A stretch of DNA of 64,000 bases. It comes from Adineta ricciae. Taxonomy: Eukaryota; Rotifera; Eurotatoria; Adinetida; Adinetidae. Positions 61,236 to 64,000 of this stretch are shown here, piece by piece (the first letter of the stretch is position 1; every line of letters starts with the position of its first letter). The stretch covers positions 310,001-374,000 of the forward strand of contig CAJNOJ010000019.1 in the NCBI GenBank assembly GCA_905250025.1, in the 5' to 3' direction. The notes beneath the pieces were generated by a model. That model saw only the letters and a program-made list of their open reading frames with translations. It ran no database searches and was not told the DNA's origin. Position numbers and translations under genes: made by a program.

Positions 61236-61913
61236 TTAGTCGGTAAAATACATTTCTTTCAATAGATATACAGAAAAACGTAAATTAGCAAATGAACAAA
61301 GTCGCGAAAATAACAGATTAAGTTCGTATTTGTCTTTATCCGTGAGAAAACTTTTGATTAGTTCAAAGCGTTTGGATTGACTCAAACTGAATAACACATT
61401 AGTAACAAGTTCTGCATTCTTCTCGATTGCATTGTATTGGTATAGCAAAGGTAATTCATGTAATAGATCCGCAGGTATATCTGCTTGAAACAGGCGCTCT
61501 AAGTCACTTATCATCGATAAATATTCCAGTTTCATGTCATCAGTGATGCGCCGCCATTGTTGAATAAATTCGGTAATATTTTTAGGCGCAGTAAATGTTA
61601 TTTGTTGATGAACTGACGAGGACTTGGATTGTACGGAAGCATTGGGAGATGAGGATAGTGAAGAAGATTTCGTAGCTGGTTGATTCCAAGAAATCGGTCG
61701 GCGTTCTAAAGTTAACGTTTCATTTCGATCAAGTGGACGTAGATGTGCCGCTTCAACAATTTGCTTGAATTCATCGTAGGTTGCACATCGTTGATGAACG
61801 GCACGAAACTTAGCATCATTTCTCTGCCAATGTCGATCTTCTTTAGATCTTTCGTCTGAAAAATTCTTCGCTAATTTTCTCAGGTCGATCGGTTTCATCA
61901 TGTGTTTGGACAT
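61236..61913 (-). CDS. CCDC103: CCDC103/DNAAF19, dynein arm assembly factor
   Basis: CCDC103 anchors and helps assemble axonemal dynein arms; its loss causes ciliary dyskinesia in humans. The single-exon frame of 225 residues starts MSKHMMKPIDLRKLAKNF. NDAKFRAVHQRCATYDEFKQ and IVEAAHLRPLDRNE closely match human [20 protein letters not shown] and IVLASHLKPLERKD, with RRPISWN as in human RTVPWN. A Ser-rich linker leads to the RPAP3_C-type helical domain (ITEFIQQWRRITDD, LFQADIPADLLHELPLLY, VLFSLSQSKRFELIKSFL). Length is close to human (242). With CFAP69 it is the second ciliary gene of the window. Confidence 0.92.
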   Translation of the reverse strand: MSKHMMKPIDLRKLAKNFSDERSKEDRHWQRNDAKFRAVHQRCATYDEFKQIVEAAHLRPLDRNETLTLERRPISWNQPATKSSSLSSSPNASVQSKSSSVHQQITFTAPKNITEFIQQWRRITDDMKLEYLSMISDLERLFQADIPADLLHELPLLYQYNAIEKNAELVTNVLFSLSQSKRFELIKSFLTDKDKYELNLLFSRLCSFANLRFSVYLLKEMYFTD

Positions 61914-62115
61914 TATCTCGAAGTGAAAATGAAAGTCATGTCTCTAAGTAACTAACCTCTTTTGTTTCATTGGTTGGAATTCTTGCATTAATCATTCTCT
62001 TGGAAGAAGTGTGCGTATAAAAGAACGTGTGTAACTTTCATCAACATCATCTATTTCAAAAGGAACACACAAGAGAACAACGAACGAGTGAGTGCCTCGC
62101 GTTATTCGGTTGTCA

Positions 62116-63775
62116 ATGAGTAAGATTAGTAGCTCATCGTACATTATTGATGATGATCAAAATCGATTCGCTATGGATTTTTTGTTCGCTCAGTTGAATA
62201 CTGGGAATGGGACAACATCCAAGCCCTACTCTGATCGAAATCTACCTGCATCTTTCTTTCGACAACCATCGGCACATATTCCAACCAAAGATCAACACGC
62301 TCAACATACAAAAAATCAACGTAGTCTACCAGGAAGTTCAGCGAAAGCTACAAAAGGCAACGATAGCCATGCACATTCGAGGACTATTAGTGACAGTGCT
62401 GTACTTAATGGGCAAGTTGCAATGAGTTCAAATTTATCCCAAAACCATTGGCATTCTACGGCACTTCCTTTGCCTGATGGATGGGAAGAAAAACTAACAG
62501 ACAATGGACAAATCTTCTATATCGAGTAAGACGTAGCATACGTTTTAGAAAGACTAAGAGACTTATTTTGGTGTAAACTTTATTCTTATCGAAGATGAAC
62601 TTTTACGATTACTAACAAACTCCATGATAAACTATTCTTTCTCGTCATTAGCATTTGTTTCATCGACTATCAAAAGAAGCTCAGCAACCTTTGTTTTCTT
62701 CTAGTCATTTCACTAGAAGTACAACATGGAATGATCCTCGGCCGAACCATTATGCAAAATTTCGATCGTACTGTGCTTCACTTCAATTGCCTGATGATTA
62801 TGTTCAGAAAACCGATGGCCATGGACGAGTCTACTTTATGAATGTCAAAACTAAACAAACGTCCTTGGTTGATCCGAGACCAAGTAAAGTTCTCTTCATT
62901 TTGATGCGAAAGAAAAATACCTTCTCGTTTTCAGCCTACTATCATTCGTTGATGACTAAACGCTTTGATGTCCCATCAGTAACAGTTCCACAAACGGAAG
63001 AAAATCTTGCCGAGAAACTGACCACAATCGCGAAAGAAAGACAAGCCTTGCAACAACGAACACAAGAATTAGAAAGATTAGTAAGTGAACTCTTATTTCA
63101 CGCTACGAATTTCTAATCTTCAAACCTTATCTAAATGCTTCAGCACAGATAATAACCGGTAGGAATGAATGTAGTCTTTCTCGTAATACTGTCGTTTCGG
63201 TTCGATTTTCTATCCATACGTATGAGTCATCGACGTCGCTCTATTTTTAGGAAGCTGAATTACAAGAGAAGATGCTTCGCTCGCATGGTATGAACAATCT
63301 AATTGCGACCAATCACACTACTGTTCAATCATTACCCGTCGGTTCACTTGCTCACAAACGATACGAAAGTACCGATAGTGGCCTAGGAAATGGTAAGTAG
63401 TTTCAGCAGATTTCGTGTTTAATGTGATATTTTTGTATGGTTTAGATTATAATGATTCGAATGAATTATTTGATACGGTTTCCAATTTTTCTGATAATCA
63501 TCTTTTTCCGGATTCGACAGGTATATGTGATATCCATAGTGTACTAGAATTCAAGGTTAAATCTCATGATTTCTCTTCGTCTCAGACTTTAGAAGTTCAC
63601 CTATGGACACACATTGTGCTGGTCAAACTCCTCATTCTACTTCTGTGGCAAACAGTTGCCAAATGAATGTTAGTAGTTTGTCAGATATTTGTCTATTTCT
63701 ATTCTTATCTTATCTTATCTATAGACGAAAGCACATCAATCGATGCAGCAATGGTCTTCCAGTACTCGTTTTTAA
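62116..63775 (+). CDS. YAP/Yorkie transcriptional coactivator (Hippo pathway)
   Basis: Seven exons (62116-62525, 62705-62883, 62935-63080, 63251-63392, 63446-63520, 63586-63668, 63725-63775) give 361 residues in an exact codon multiple. Residues 17-51 form the TEAD-binding part, with AMDFLFAQLN and LPASFFRQP (human LPDSFFKPP). HSRTIS (87-92) fits the LATS site HxRxxS that creates a 14-3-3 site. WW1 (119-150), LPDGWEEKLTDNGQIFYIDH then TRSTTWNDPRP, is canonical and split by an intron as in vertebrates. WW2 (165-196), LPDDYVQKTDGHGRVYF to TSLVDPRP, lacks both signature tryptophans. A coiled coil (LAEKLTTIAKERQALQQRTQ) and YESTDSGLG follow, as in vertebrate DESTDSGLS. The end TRF is not a clear PDZ ligand. 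YAP drives growth genes with TEAD when Hippo signalling is off. AATAAA near 63921. The last two exons are less certain. Confidence 0.9.
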
Positions 63776-64000
63776 ACATAAGCAATCGTGTATTGAACAG
63801 TGATACTATTCGGTGTATATCCATTCCATTCATCTTGATTCTATCGTATAATTTTGATGATTTGTTCTTTTCTATTTTGACGAAACTGATGCTAAATAAG
63901 TGATTTTTTTTGATAAAAAGAATAAATTTCGAAAGTATTTGCTTTTGTTACGAGAAAACACATAGATAAGTTCCTTACAAAATAAATTGGATTATGTATA

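Overview
The window looks like nuclear DNA of a small, gene-dense animal genome, most likely a bdelloid rotifer of the Rotaria/Adineta type. This is inferred: the genes are clearly metazoan (CFAP69, ING3, GRB2, CCDC103, a Yorkie/YAP protein, prosaposin), most introns are only 45-70 nt, intergenic distances are a few hundred bases, base composition is AT-rich, and large paralogous families of TIR and HSPA12-like proteins are typical of bdelloids. No transposon, viral element or CRISPR array was recognised.

Layout. 1-16 kb: 3' end of an HSPA12-like Hsp70, CFAP69, a proline/glycine-rich vWA protein, gamma-glutamyltransferase, a single-pass membrane glycoprotein, then RNF170 and cytochrome c1 on the minus strand and ING3 on the plus strand. 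16.4-30.2 kb: five head-to-tail plus-strand copies of a two-exon gene encoding a helical sensor-like N-terminus, a TIR domain and a SAM-like C-terminus. 30.7-45.7 kb: an unrelated block with a six-repeat cysteine-rich surface protein, a KCMF1-like zinc-finger protein, a rhomboid protease, a very large multi-saposin protein, two 5S rRNA genes, GRB2 and a mitochondrial peroxiredoxin. 46.2-51.2 kb: two more TIR genes on the minus strand, facing the first five. 51.4-64 kb: a rhodopsin-family GPCR, a gene-poor 4.6 kb stretch, two small membrane proteins, CCDC103 and a YAP/Yorkie gene.

The TIR cluster is the outstanding feature. Seven genes share exon structure (first exon 1234 nt in most copies, phase-1 intron at the same place) but are mosaics. 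The N-terminal halves have diverged strongly, while the TIR segments are nearly identical within the plus group and, separately, within the minus group. Two plus copies also share 384 nt of the SAM-like region with a single difference. All carry the glutamate expected of NAD-cleaving TIR enzymes. Three copies (5, 6 and 7) end in a CaaX-type prenylation box and four do not, suggesting membrane-bound and soluble versions. I infer an innate-immune or cell-death family in which gene conversion keeps the effector uniform while the sensor diversifies.

Two ciliary genes (CFAP69, CCDC103) and housekeeping genes indicate an ordinary core-genome setting rather than a subtelomeric one.
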